DNA from: Rhynchonema sp. JSB1_4
Taxonomy: Eukaryota > Nematoda > Chromadorea > Monhysterida > Xyalidae
DNA: 64,000 bases
NCBI GenBank assembly: GCA_030248065.1
Contig: JASAMV010004148.1
Span: forward strand, 1 to 64,000
Reading direction: 5' to 3'
Shown here: positions 37,399 through 49,896 of the stretch, in pieces
How positions within the stretch are numbered: position 1 is the first letter of the stretch
How the letters are laid out: every line of letters starts with the position of its first letter
Made by a program: the position numbers and the translations under genes
Notes under the pieces: generated by a model
Told to the model about the DNA's origin: nothing
The model's input: only the letters and a program-made list of their open reading frames with translations
Databases searched by the model: none

Positions 37399-38901
37399 TC
37401 TGGTTTATCATGCGCGTGCTACATGCAGCTCATGAAAGTAACCAGGTGATGACTTTTGCCATTATTAACTCACTGCATGCTGACCCCATTATTGCGTATT
37501 GGACATGCGTCGTGCATGAATATGTGATCGTCCAAGCCACACAAAACCTTATGGACACGGCAGGCTTTAAACTTGCGTCTTCCAGATCCGGCTGTTCTAA
37601 CGAGCTGAATTACGGGTCCGTCTGACAGGCGGGCTTGAAGGATCTCACATACCTATGCAGCACAAAATGACTGCTATCAGACGGACCACTATCACAAATA
37701 ACGAATAATGGCTGTGCTTCGTGTTCGGGTGACATCATGATCCCAATCTGTACACACGCGTGCTGCATTATTTCAGTTCCTTGATGACGTTTTGGTTTCA
37801 CTTTGGCAATTTGTTTAGTTTTATCCTACAAATGAATTTTAATATGACAACTCGTATCGGATAAGCGAGAAACACTGAACAATGAACTCTGTTCTTGAAA
37901 GCATCACGCGACCAAAACAACAGGTGATTAACACACGTGCTGAAATATCTCACCTTAATAATCAGGCCAGAGATAATGCTAACTGTGCATAATGTGAAAA
38001 GACCGTTGCTGAAAACATGACTGGAGACTCGCAGTCCTTTTTGAAGAATTGAAAAAACTAATGTTACAGCATTTTGTGTTGCTCAGTCCATAATGAATTA
38101 GTCCATAAATTCGGTCATGCATTTTCTCTCACAGTGAGACATATGTTATTATGTGTAGCAGAAAAGTCAAGAGCCGCGACGCAATTCCAAAGTTTTTTGT
38201 TATCGACGAAATCTAGCTCGAAAAATATATGAATGTGAACTCCGACTAGAAACGGGTTGATGCAAAATTTTGCTCTCTGGTGTTCCCAGGTCTGCTCTGG
38301 TCTGTCATGTGTGACAAATGGCAGAATTTCAGACGAGCGAAACAATGGCTATGGGTTACTGTATACTGGACTAGTATCTGGACCTGATGACAGAACCAAA
38401 TCTAGTTATTCGACTAAAGTACATTATATTATATTTCAGCATGATTATTTGTTGAACACAAAAGAATCAAAGTTTGGTTAGATCGAAACTGTTTGACAGA
38501 TTTTCGCTCACTTGATCCCAGATCCTTTTGATTATCCCAGATCCGTTCTCCACTCAACTCGAGATAAACACTCTAAAATTCCGTTCAACTTCAGTATGAT
38601 TCCTCAGCTTGAATTAATTCCTGGCCAAAACGCTTTTTTTGGAAAACCATGTATAAGGATGTTATCAAAGTCCGGACCAAAAATGGAAAAGCAATTTGCG
38701 TCTTCTTCTATCTAAGGAAAGAGTATTATAAACCTTGCATGTACAATAGCTTCAGCACAGAACACCGCTGTTGCAGTGCCCAGTTTGCAGTTTACTTTTT
38801 ATGAAATTCAAGTGCGCACCTTGCACCACCACACTTTTGGATGCTTCAGAGGGTAATTATCGATCTGAAATATAATAAACGACAGAATAGAGCGAGTCAA
38901 A
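37399..38901. other. Intergenic region upstream of CCP gene 2
   Basis: No supported coding exon on either strand. Open frames here are short and lack domain signals. It should contain the promoter of the gene at 38902, though no element is recognisable. Confidence 0.5.
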
Positions 38902-41900
38902 ATGCGATCGGTGACATGGTTCCTGGTCGGGATTATGTTGCCCTTCTGCACGTCCAGAGCGACTGAGAGTCCGATTGTGGCACCAGACTATAACGCGAGA
39001 ATTCATCTGATGCAAAGTGGTAATAAGGAGAATCAGTTGAATCCAGGTATGTACATCCAACATGTCACAGTTGCGTACGTAAAGTTTCATGAGATTGAGA
39101 TAAATGGATAAAAAAATCACTTGTCGGGCCCACGACAAAATTCTACTCCTAGGCTGGAAAGTCCATGCCGTGTGCGTTTGAGTGGGCCTATTCTAATGTA
39201 GTCTACGCAAGTGCACATACTTCGTGCTGACGCTGTAGAGTGTCTGTTGTTGTCAACGAATATTAGCTAGCGCTGCCCTAGCGAGTAATGACCCGGAAAA
39301 GGCGAAAGCCGGATCCCCCCCCACCCAGGCCGCCGGCCCCCCCCCCGCAGCAACCACTGCTTTGCCGAACCCCCGAGCTGCTTTAGCACGAAATTGTACA
39401 CATATAAATCTGCGTAGAAGCGTAGACTACGATACAATAGGCTGATTGACATCAACATCTGCTCCAGAGTGCACAGTACCGCCGCCGCTGGGCGAGGGTG
39501 TTGACGACACAAACATCGTCTACTCGGACGTGGTTGGCCAAGGTACCAAATTCGTCAGAGACAACTGCACGGCGACACTCAGTTGTACGGAGGGTTTGAT
39601 CTTCGAGCCGTTTGCTGGAAGTTCGTCCGAGACGTTCACAGTTATCTGTTCCATCAAATCGGACGGAAGTTACGCGTGGGTGTTTGATCGTGACAATCCA
39701 GACTTGACGCAGCCGGTGTTGAACTGTGTGTCGCGTAAGTGCAGCCACTCCACATTTACTAATTCTGAAGATTTCGTCTCCTGTGCCTCTTTCCCTTCCG
39801 TACAGCTTGCAACGAGTATGCCCAAATCTACAACACGCCAGCGACGGCCGGCAGCTCCGTGTGGCACACCGAAGCCGACAGCGCGTACATGTTCGACAAC
39901 GCACCGATCAACGCCGTGGTCATTGACGGCGTGAACAAATATCCGCCCGGCACCTACATTACGGTGCAATGTCATTCAAACGCCAACGGTGATCCGGCCA
40001 AAGCACTGTACAACAGCGACGGTGTGTATTTGTACACAGACGCCAGCAACACGGAACGCACGGTGACCTGTCAGGCAGATGGCACGTGGGACTGGGGCTA
40101 TGGGGCGGCATGCACAAACGGCAAGATGACAACAGCTTAGTCTACTTATACGTACATTTACATACCTGACATGACACCGTTTCATTTAAGTCTGTCCCGA
40201 CTACGGACACTTGGCGAACTACGTTGAATGGGCAGTGGTTGGAGCCGGCTACATAGAGACACAACCATTGGGAGGGACGGGTGCCGTAGCGAGCGTGCAC
40301 TTGCCGGGCTCATCATTGACGATCGAGTGCCCAAATGGCGTGACAACCAAGCCTTACCAATTGCTGCACAACGGAGTCGACTACTTGATTGGGCAACAGA
40401 CGGTGGTCTGTCAGGAACAAGGCGTCTATGATTGGGGAGACAAGGCCGGATGTCAAAACGGTGATTAAAAACATTTTTGATTCAGCATATTTGTCGCATC
40501 GTAACATCAGTTATTTGGTTTGTAGTGTGCAAGAAATCGGATCTCACGAGTACGTACCAAACGGACGGTACAAACGATGTCGACCAAGACTGGAACGATG
40601 GAGAACCCGAACTGAGTGCTGTCTTCGTCGACTACATCAAGGCTATGGAAGTCGTTGATGTGTTCTGCCTGTCATTTGCAACTTCGCCTCGGAGTCGGTT
40701 GGCATACACACTTATGTACTTAATGGGCACAAAGTATTTACTATTTTTAAAAAGAGCAACACTTTTGTGCTGTAAATATCGTCATATGCTTTCAGACTGA
40801 AAATTGGCACAAATTACTTCAAGGAAGAGCAAGGCACGAGGTGTGAAACTGACAGTTCCTGGCAATACGATGGGCACGGATGTTACACTGGTATGCCGAG
40901 AATCTCATTGCGGAACAATAAGTTATTTTAATCAACATTCGGGATTGGACGCGAGATATGATAAATCGACAAATCAAATTACAGCCTGCCCGACGTTCAG
41001 TGCTGCCGACCTCACCACAGCCTACAGCGAAGGTGCAGTTGGCGATTATCATTCTCCCTCAACCACGGCAGATGTTTCATGTCCGTCTTCGCATTTGTTG
41101 TTCAATGACGACATTCTGTACACGGACAACGACCAAGATAATGACGGTGATGCTGATGTTGAGCTGACGTGTGGCACAGATGGCGTGTGGGAGTGGACCG
41201 ACCCGGTTACCGGTCTGACGGAAGACTGGGGAGAATCGGTCAGCTGCGAACCCGGTACGCTCCTTGACCGTTTATGCTCGGATAACGAACATACTGATCA
41301 CCTCTGTTCATGTGACAGATGTTTGACTCTTCTTTTGCAACCACTCTCCTTTCAGTATGTACGGAAACAATCGCAGAAACCGTACCAGCCGCAGTCACCT
41401 ACAGGAATGCGATTATTGTAAACGGCGCCAAATATTACTTGGTCAGTGCGACGGACGAGGCCACCATCACGTGTTCCACTGGGTTCACCGGCAGCCATTT
41501 ACTATTCGATGTCTCAAAGACGACGTACTACAATGCTCCTCAGACCGCTGACTGCAGTGCTGCACAAATGTGGACTGAAGACGAATTTACGTGCCCTGAA
41601 GGTCAGTTGCATGCTCAGTCTAAAAGTATTACATACACGTAAGGAAACGTGATCGCGAAACAAAAGAACATATTTCAGTGTGCAAGCAAACAATCACCGT
41701 AACGGCACCAGCACAAGTCACGTACAGCAATGCCATTGTTGTGGAGGGCGTGAAGTATCACCTGGCCAGTGCGATGAACGAGGCCACCATCACGTGTTCC
41801 ACAGGGTTCACCGGCAGCCATTTACTATTCGATGTCTCAAAGACGACGTACCACAATGCTCCTCAGACCGCTGACTGCAGTGCTGCACAAACGTGGACTG

Positions 41901-44900
41901 AAGACGAGTTTACGTGCCCTGAAGGTCAGTTGCATGCTCAGTCTAAAAGTATTACATACACGTAAGGAAACGTGATCGCGAAACAAAAGAACATATTTCA
42001 GTGTGCAAGCAAACAATCACCGTAACGGCACCAGCACAAGTCACGTACAGCAATGCCATTGTTGTGGAGGGCGTGAAGTATCACCTGGCCAGTGCGATGA
42101 ACGAGGCCACCATCACGTGTTCCACAGGGTTCACCGGCAGCCATTTACTATTCGATGTCTCAAAGACGACGTACCACAATGCTCCTCAGACCGCTGACTG
42201 CAGTGCTGCACAAACGTGGACTGAAGACGAGTTTACGTGCCCTGAAGGTCAGTTGCATGCTCAGTCTAAAAGTATTACATACACGTAAGGAAACGTGATC
42301 GCGAAACAAAAGAACATATTTCAGTGTGCAAGCAAACAATCACCGTAACGGCACCAGCACAAGTCACGTACAGCAATGCCATTGTTGTGGAGGGCGTGAA
42401 GTATCACCTGGCCAGTGCGATGAACGAGGCCACCATCACGTGTTCCACAGGGTTCACCGGCAGCCATTTACTATTCGATGTCTCAAAGACGACGTACTAC
42501 AATGCTCCTCAGACCGCTGACTGCAGTGCTGCACAAACGTGGACTGAAGACAAGTTTACGTGCCCTGAAGGTCAGTTGCATGCTCAGTCTAAAAGTATTA
42601 CATACACGTAAGGAAACGTGATCGCGAAACAAAGGAACATATTTCAGTGTGCAAGCAAACAATCACCGTAACGGCACCAGCCCAAGTCACGTACAGCAAT
42701 GCCATTGTTGTGGAGGGCGTGAAGTATCACCTGGCCAGTGCGATGAACGAGGCCACCATCACGTGTTCCACAGGGTTCACCGGCAGCCATTTACTATTCG
42801 ATGTCTCAAAGACGACGTACTACAATGCTCTTCAGACCGCTGACTGCAGTGCTGCACAAACGTGGACTGAAGACGAGTTTACGTGCCCTGAAGGTCAGTT
42901 GCATGCTCAGTCTAAAAGTATTACATACACGTAAGGAAACGTGATCGCGAAACAAAGGAACATATTTCAGTGTGCAAGCAAACAATCACCGTAACGGCAC
43001 CAGCCCAAGTCACGTACAGCAATGCCATTGTTGTGGAGGGCGTGAAGTATCACCTGGCCAGTGCGATGAACGAGGCCACCATCACGTGTTCCACAGGGTT
43101 CACCGGCAGCCATTTACTATTCGATGTCTCAAAGACGACGTACTACAATGCTCCTCAGACCGCTGACTGCAGTGCTGCACAAACGTGGACTGAAGACGAG
43201 TTTACGTGCCCTGAAGGTCAGTTGCACGCTCAGTCTAAAAGTATTACATACACGTAAGGAAACGTGATCGCGAAACAAAAGAACATATTTCAGTGTGCAA
43301 GCAAACAATCACCGTAACGGCACCAGCACAAGTCACGTACAGCAATGCCATTGTTGTGGAGGGCGTGAAGTATCACCTGGCCAGTGCGATGAACGAGGCC
43401 ACCATCACGTGTTCCACAGGGTTCACCGGCAGCCATTTACTATTCGATGTCTCAAAGACGACGTACCACAATGCTCCTCAGACCGCTGACTGCAGTGCTG
43501 CACAAACGTGGACTGAAGACGAGTTTACGTGCCCTGAAGGTCAGTTGCATGCTCAGTCTAAAAGTATTACATACACGTAAGGAAACGTGATCGCGAAACA
43601 AAAGAACATATTTCAGTGTGCAAGCAAACAATCACCGTAACGGCACCAGCACAAGTCACGTACAGCAATGCCATTGTTGTGGAGGGCGTGAAGTATCACC
43701 TGGCCAGTGCGATGAACGAGGCCACCATCACGTGTTCCACAGGGTTCACCGGCAGCCATTTACTATTCGATGTCTCAAAGACGACGTACCACAATGCTCC
43801 TCAGACCGCTGACTGCAGTGCTGCACAAACGTGGACCGAAGACGAGTTTACGTGCCCTGAAGGTCAGTTGCATGCTCAGTCTAAAAGTATTACATACACG
43901 TAAGGAAACGTGATCGCGAAACAAAAGAACATATTTCAGTGTGCCAACACACAATCACCGTAACGGCACCAGCACAAGTCACGTACAGCAATGCCATTGT
44001 TGTGGAGGGCGTGAAGTATCACCTGGCCAGTGCGATGAACGAGGCCACCATCACGTGTTCCACAGGGTTCACCGGCAGCCATTTACTATTCGATGTCTCA
44101 AAGACGACGTACTACAATGCTCCTCAGACCGCTGACTGCAGCGCTGCACAAACGTGGACTGAAGACGAGTTTACGTGCCCTGAAGGTCAGTTGCATGCTC
44201 AGTCTAAAAGTATTACATACACGTAAGGAAACGTGATCGCGAAACAAAAGAACATATTTCAGTGTGCAAACAAACAATCACCGTAACGGCACCAGCACAA
44301 GTCACGTACAGCAATGCCATTGTTGTGGAGGGCGTGAAGTATCACCTGGCCAGTGCGATGAACGAGGCCACCATCACGTGTTCCACAGGGTTCACCGGCA
44401 GCCATTTACTATTCGATGTCTCAAAGACGACGTACTACAATGCTCCTCAGACCGCTGACTGCAGTGCTGCACAAACGTGGACTGAAGACGAGTTTACGTG
44501 CCCTGAAGGTCAGTTGCATGCTCAGTCTAAAAGTATTACATACACGTAAGGAAACGTGATCGCGAAACAAAAGAACATATTTCAGTGTGCAAACAAACAA
44601 TCACCGTAACGGCACCAGCACAAGTCACGTACAGCAATGCCATTGTTGTGGAGGGCGTGAAGTATCACCTGGCCAGTGCGATGAACGAGGCCACCATCAC
44701 GTGTTCCACAGGGTTCACCGGCAGCCATTTACTATTCGATGTCTCAAAGACGACGTACCACAATGCTCCTCAGACCGCTGACTGCAGTGCTGCACAAACG
44801 TGGACTGAAGACGAGTTTACGTGCCCTGAAGGTCAGTTGCATGCTCAGTCTAAAAGTATTACATACACGTAAGGAAACGTGATCGCGAAACAAAAGAACA

Positions 44901-47900
44901 TATTTCAGTGTGCAAGCAAACAATCACCGTAACGGCACCAGCACAAGTCACGTACAGCAATGCCATTGTTGTGGAGGGCGTGAAGTATCACCTGGCCAGT
45001 GCGATGAACGAGGCCACCATCACGTGTTCCACAGGGTTCACCGGCAGCCATTTACTATTCGATGTCTCAAAGACGACGTACCACAATGCTCCTCAGACCG
45101 CTGACTGCAGTGCTGCACAAACGTGGACTGAAGACGAGTTTACGTGCCCTGAAGGTCAGTTGCATGCTCAGTCTAAAAGTATTACATACACGTAAGGAAA
45201 CGTGATCGCGAAACAAAAGAACATATTTCAGTGTGCAAACAAACAATCACCGTAACGGCACCAGCACAAGTCACGTACAGCAATGCCATTGTTGTGGAGG
45301 GCGTGAAGTATCACCTGGCCAGTGCGATGAACGAGGCCACCATCACGTGTTCCACAGGGTTCACCGGCAGCCATTTACTATTCGATGTCTCAAAGACGAC
45401 GTACTACAATGCTTCTCAGACCGCTGACTGCAGTGCTGCACAAACGTGGACTGAAGACGAGTTTACGTGCCCTGAAGGTCAGTTGCATGCTCAGTCTAAA
45501 AGTATTACATACACGTAAGGAAACGTGATCGCGAAACAAAAGAACATATTTCAGTGTGCAAACAAACAATCACCGTAACGGCACCAGCACAAGTCACGTA
45601 CAGCAATGCCATTGTTGTGGAGGGCGTGAAGTATCACCTGGCCAGTGCGATGAACGAGGCCACCATCACGTGTTCCACTGGATTCGTGGGGACACACTTG
45701 CTTTACGGTGCAAATCAGGATGCGTACTACGACGTGGCTCAAACCGCTGACTGCAGTACTGGGCAAACGTGGAGCGAAACTGAGTGGGACTGCGTAGAAG
45801 GCAAGTATACACAGTTTGTCGGAAGTCTCCCGAGGCGACACTGCAAATACATAGTACGTTTTTTTATCAAAAGGCCTAAGAATCAACGTCTCGTTTTTAG
45901 TGTGCCCCAAACCTGCACCTGGCGGTGATCACACGGTACTCACCGGCTACACTGGCGAGATACCCGCTCCGCTTGCCAGTTACGTCAAAGCTGGTTCTGG
46001 CAGTGCGTCGTGGTCGTGTCTGGACGGGTTCAATTGGATGGATGGCGGCGATGGCACCGTGACAAGAGCAGCTGCTTGCGCAGCCGGAAGCACATGGGAG
46101 TCGGTGGACGACTGCACGGGTTAGATTGGTCACCACAACTGTCCGTCCAAGTAGGTGACTGTCACGTGATCGCCCACTGAGCGCTTTCATTCAAGCGTGT
46201 GCGAAGAGCTTGACGTCGAACACGAACGTTGAGCCGACGATCGTGTATGGCAACGAGATCACCGGCACCGATCTGCTGCGTGCCGGTGCGGGCACGGCGA
46301 CGTTCACGTGTCTCGTCGGCCACGATTGGGACGATGGAACGAGTGCAGCGAAGACGATCACGTGCAACAACGACGGGACATGGCCGACGTTCACTCATAG
46401 TTGCATTGGTTGGTGTCGTGGGACGTGAAAGCGAAGTCGTTCGTGTTGCTCTCATTTTGAGGTTGCAGTCACCGTCGCCAATATTACAGGCAGCTGCACT
46501 GACGTTATCACACTGGTGAATGGAGCCGAAAACATCGCGACTCTCACCTACACCGATCCAGATGGCACCGTGATCACATCTCCGACAGCACCGTTCAATT
46601 CCGGTATATTACCGTACATACACCTTATGTAGTTCTCAACACTGTGAAAATCTCCAGAAGCTAACACAAGAAAAAATACTGGTGAAGCATTATGATGCAC
46701 GCTGCATCATGAGGCGTCAAAAAGGTTCGGTTGGTTTTTGTTTTGCTTCAAAAAGCTTGAATCATAAAAAGAATAAAAAGAGAATGTCGAATAAAAAGAG
46801 ATCGGAACCAGGCATGGGGACAATACCGATATTTTTTTACCCAAGCCAATACCCAATACCTAGTGTCCAGTGGGTCAGTAATTTATATTTTTGGAAAAAA
46901 CCGTTTTTAAGCAAATTGCCAACCTGTACTCAAGGAATTCAGGAAACACCTACCTACTTTCAGGCAGTTGTTTGCTGGTTTTACAGCTTAACAAGTGCCG
47001 CGTGTGTATCGTAGACCCGAAAACGCCTTGTTTTTCACCTGCTTTAGCTTGGAAATCTATCTGGCTCCGGAAAAAAACCGTTTTTACTGTATAAACACCT
47101 TTTTTTAGGAATTCTCCAGAAGTTTCCGGAATAAGGTGTTAAGAAGAATAACACACGTCCTGTGGAGCCCATCGAGCGGCTTTATAAACACCTTTTATGG
47201 GAAATTTCTCAAGTTTCCGAAATAAGGAATTAAGAAGAAAAACACACGTCCTGTGGAGCACAGCAGCCCAGCGGGCGACATATAAACATCTTTTATGGGA
47301 AATTTCGCAGCAATATATGAACAGAAGTTTCCGAAGTCACGTGTTTTGAAGGACTACACATATCCTTTGGAGCACAACAGCCCAGCGGGCGGCTTATAAA
47401 CACCTTTTATGGGAAATTTCTCAAGTTTCCGAAATAAGGTGTTAAGAAAAACAACTCACGTCCTGTGGAGCCAATCGAGCGGCCTTATAAACACCTTTTA
47501 TGGCAAATTTCTCTAGTTATTCCCCATTTTGAAAACATTCTCCATAAAAAGGGTATTATTACAGATTTTAGGCCTAAAAATGCCCATTTTAGGCCTGGGG
47601 GCAGGCGTACCATGCAGGGGGATCAGGCGTACCTGAGGGGGCCCCTCCCCCAGGAACTGCACTTTTCGGACGATTCTCCAAATAAGCCCCATGAGGCTCT
47701 TTTTGTGATTTATATTGCTCACTGCTCACAGAACTTTATCACAGATTGGTATTTTCAGGATTTTCCAACACGTCCTGTGGAGCACAGCGGGCGGCGTATA
47801 AAAACCTTTTTGGGAATTCTCCAGAAGTTTCCGAAATAAGGTGTTAGGAAGAACAACACACGTCCTGTGGAGCCCATCGAGCGGCTTTGTAAACACCTTT

Positions 47901-49896
47901 TATGGGAAATTTCTCAAGTTTCCGAAATAAGGTGTTAAGAAGAAAAACACACGTCCTGTGGAGCACAGCAGCCCAGCGGGCGACATATAAACATCTTTTA
48001 TGGGAAATTTCGCAGCAATAGATGAACAGAAGTTTCCGAAATCACGCGTTTTGAAGAACTACACATGTACTTTGGAGCACAACAGACCAGTGGGCGGCTT
48101 ATAAACACCTTTCATGGGAAATTTCTCAAGTTTCCGAAATAAGGTGTTAAGAAGAACAACACACGTCCTGTTGAACCCATCGAGCGGCTTTATAAACACC
48201 TTTTATGGGAAAAACTACTGTACCAGGATGGAGCGTCAACACAATCGACATTCCACGAAACATTACGCTGCAAACTGAAAAGCGGCGACACCACAAACAC
48301 CGAAACCAAGTGGTCAACAGGCTGATGCAAGCCATTTTCACCGCCTGAATTTCGGGATTGACTTTATTGTGCATCAAGATCTGTCTGACGGACCTTTTTG
48401 ACGCACGTTGACGCGTCTTGATGCATCATGATGTTTTTCTCTTATACTCCTGCATCATGATACATCATTGTGCGTCAAAATGCTTCACCAGTATTTCTTT
48501 TCTTGTGTAAGTCCCAGGAAATGCCGAAGGAGATTAGGAAAGGATTTCAGTCCTTTTCAAGGAACCAAAATTACGGTTGAATGTCCGAACGATGGTACAC
48601 AATACGCACTGGTGAAGACCGATGAATATGGAATGCCCGAACCGGCTGATTGTGGTTCCTCGACAGACGGCCAGAGCTATTACGAATCGACGTGCCAGTC
48701 GCAAGCATGGACAGATCCCGAGATTGGACAATACACCTGCGTTGCTGTTATGGATTCTCAGAGTGCGTGCACATTCACAACCTGATCTTCAACGCGATAG
48801 GGAATTAGAATTCAAACACATTCATTTTGAAGCATGCGAACTACCGATTGGCGAAGGCTTTGACAGCACGATTCGCTATTCACAAAAACCTCTGGTCTGC
48901 GGCCTGAACGGCGATGGGAAATACGTGTTGTCCGGGGAGAACAACCTGGTGCTGAGCATCACTTGTCTCGATATCGGCGCTGACTTCTCAAAGCACTACC
49001 GATTGGCCCTTGCCAACGAAACGGATCTGGTCACGAATCCGCTGTGCGACAATTGCCATGACATGACCGACTATCAATCGTTCCAGTGCAAGGTGGCCAA
49101 TCAGGGCACGTGGGTCTACAAGGCAGGGGCCGCGTATCAGTGGATAACGAAAGAACTGGGACAAAACTGGGAATGCCGACCTGTCGGTACGTTTTGTCCG
49201 TTTCCAACACCATTGATGTTTATAGAAGCCGTTTGTAAACGTGGTTCAAGCAGACCTTTGAGGCACTATATACAGCACTATACGTTTGACACACACACAG
49301 CTCATTGATGCCGCCCTCAAACTCGGCGATACACAATCATTGTTGCCCTAAAACTTCATGGGATTTGCATAAACCACAAAACGTTTGGCTGAGAAAACCA
49401 AAAATTTTTTAAAAAAACCGTGGACAGTTTCTTATTCATGGTTTTTAGGCTGTCAGCTCAACATTGACCCGAGCGTGACGTGCGTGGGCTGTGATGTGGG
49501 TGTGTACACGTCGGTGTATACCGATCCCGGCACACACGCCACCGATCAGTTCATGCCGGTTGATTCCGCAATCACATTGGGTTGCGATGGGAGCGGTGTC
49601 TTGTCAGACCCAACAGCGGCCACCTTGACGTGCACGTTTGGAGATACAGGTTTAGATGCCACACCCTGTTCAGCATCGCTTCCACATTTCGAAATTATCG
49701 TCATTCTAAGTTGTCCTGCCTACGATGTTATGGCATTTACATACTGTAGGTTTGTTGACATTTGCTGCGTTGTTGCTGGTCCAGGATAATCACGGGCGAA
49801 ACATTGAACGTTGCAGATCAATCATTGGTGGTTGGAGAATGGTCAACAACTGGTTCTGGCTACTACGCGGAGCTGTCCGCCATCACTTGTCAATAA
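38902..49896 (+). CDS. Secreted multi-CCP (sushi-like) protein, gene 2
   Basis: The start MRSVTWFLVGIMLPFCTSR is a signal peptide. Exons: 38902-39046, 39468-39734, 39806-40120 (GC donor), 40191-40460, 40526-40670, 40796-40890, 40985-41254, fourteen array exons at 41356 + n x 323 (each 246 nt, last 45555-45800), 45901-46119, 46196-46408, 46469-46603, then less certain exons at about 48518-48740 and 48830-49196, then 49449 to about 49758 and 49796-49896 (TAA). Phases agree up to 46603; the joins across the repeats at 46.7-48.5 kb and around 48740-48830 are unresolved. Modules keep the four-Cys CCP pattern with W before the last Cys, for example CQADGTWDWGYGAACTNG. The array alone would give about 1150 residues. 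The protein ends just after the last Cys (AITCQ). It is a tandem paralogue of the gene at 28285. Confidence 0.8.
39312..39352. repeat. Poly-C patch in the first intron of CCP gene 2
   Basis: Two C homopolymer runs separated by ACCCAGGCCGCCGGC, similar in texture to the other low-complexity blocks. Confidence 0.7.
41356..45800 (+). repeat. Tandem exon array B: 82-codon CCP exon plus 77-bp intron, 14 copies, exact 323-bp period
   Basis: Exons start at 41356, 41679, 42002, 42325, 42648, 42971, 43294, 43617, 43940, 44263, 44586, 44909, 45232 and 45555; every step is 323 bp with no indel. Each exon is 246 nt (VCKQTITVTAPAQVTYSNAI ... STGFTGSHLLFD ... TWTEDEFTCPEG); the introns begin GTCAGT and end TTTCAG. 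Copies 2-13 are almost identical, introns included. Copy 1 is more diverged. Copy 14 is a hybrid whose second half (GFVGTHLLYG ... QTWSETEWDC) differs and ends in a GC donor. The array clearly spread by recent unequal exchange or gene conversion. Confidence 0.96.
46604..48500. other. Repeat-filled gap in CCP gene 2
   Basis: No exon is recognised between 46603 and about 48518. The stretch holds the 705-bp higher-order repeat and an embedded AGGCCTAAAA/CCCCAGGAACTGC fragment. If an exon lies here it is hidden; the phase mismatch between flanking exons (1 versus 2) suggests one is missing from the model. Confidence 0.55.
47108..48215. repeat. Higher-order tandem repeat, ~705-bp period of ~90-bp subunits
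   Basis: GGAATTCTCCAGAAGTTTCC begins at 47108 and again at 47813. Each period is built of subunits with AAGGTGTTAAGAAGAA, CACACGTCCTGTGGAGC and TTATAAACACCTTTTATGGG. The second period is partial. A fragment related to the 386-bp TIR element (AAAAAGGGTATT ... CCCCAGGAACTGC, about 47540-47660) is inserted in the first. Confidence 0.8.

Noticed and set aside
41356..45800. CRISPR-like regular repeats
   Set aside because: The 323-bp unit is an exon plus intron with coding content and splice sites; there are no short repeats separated by unique spacers.
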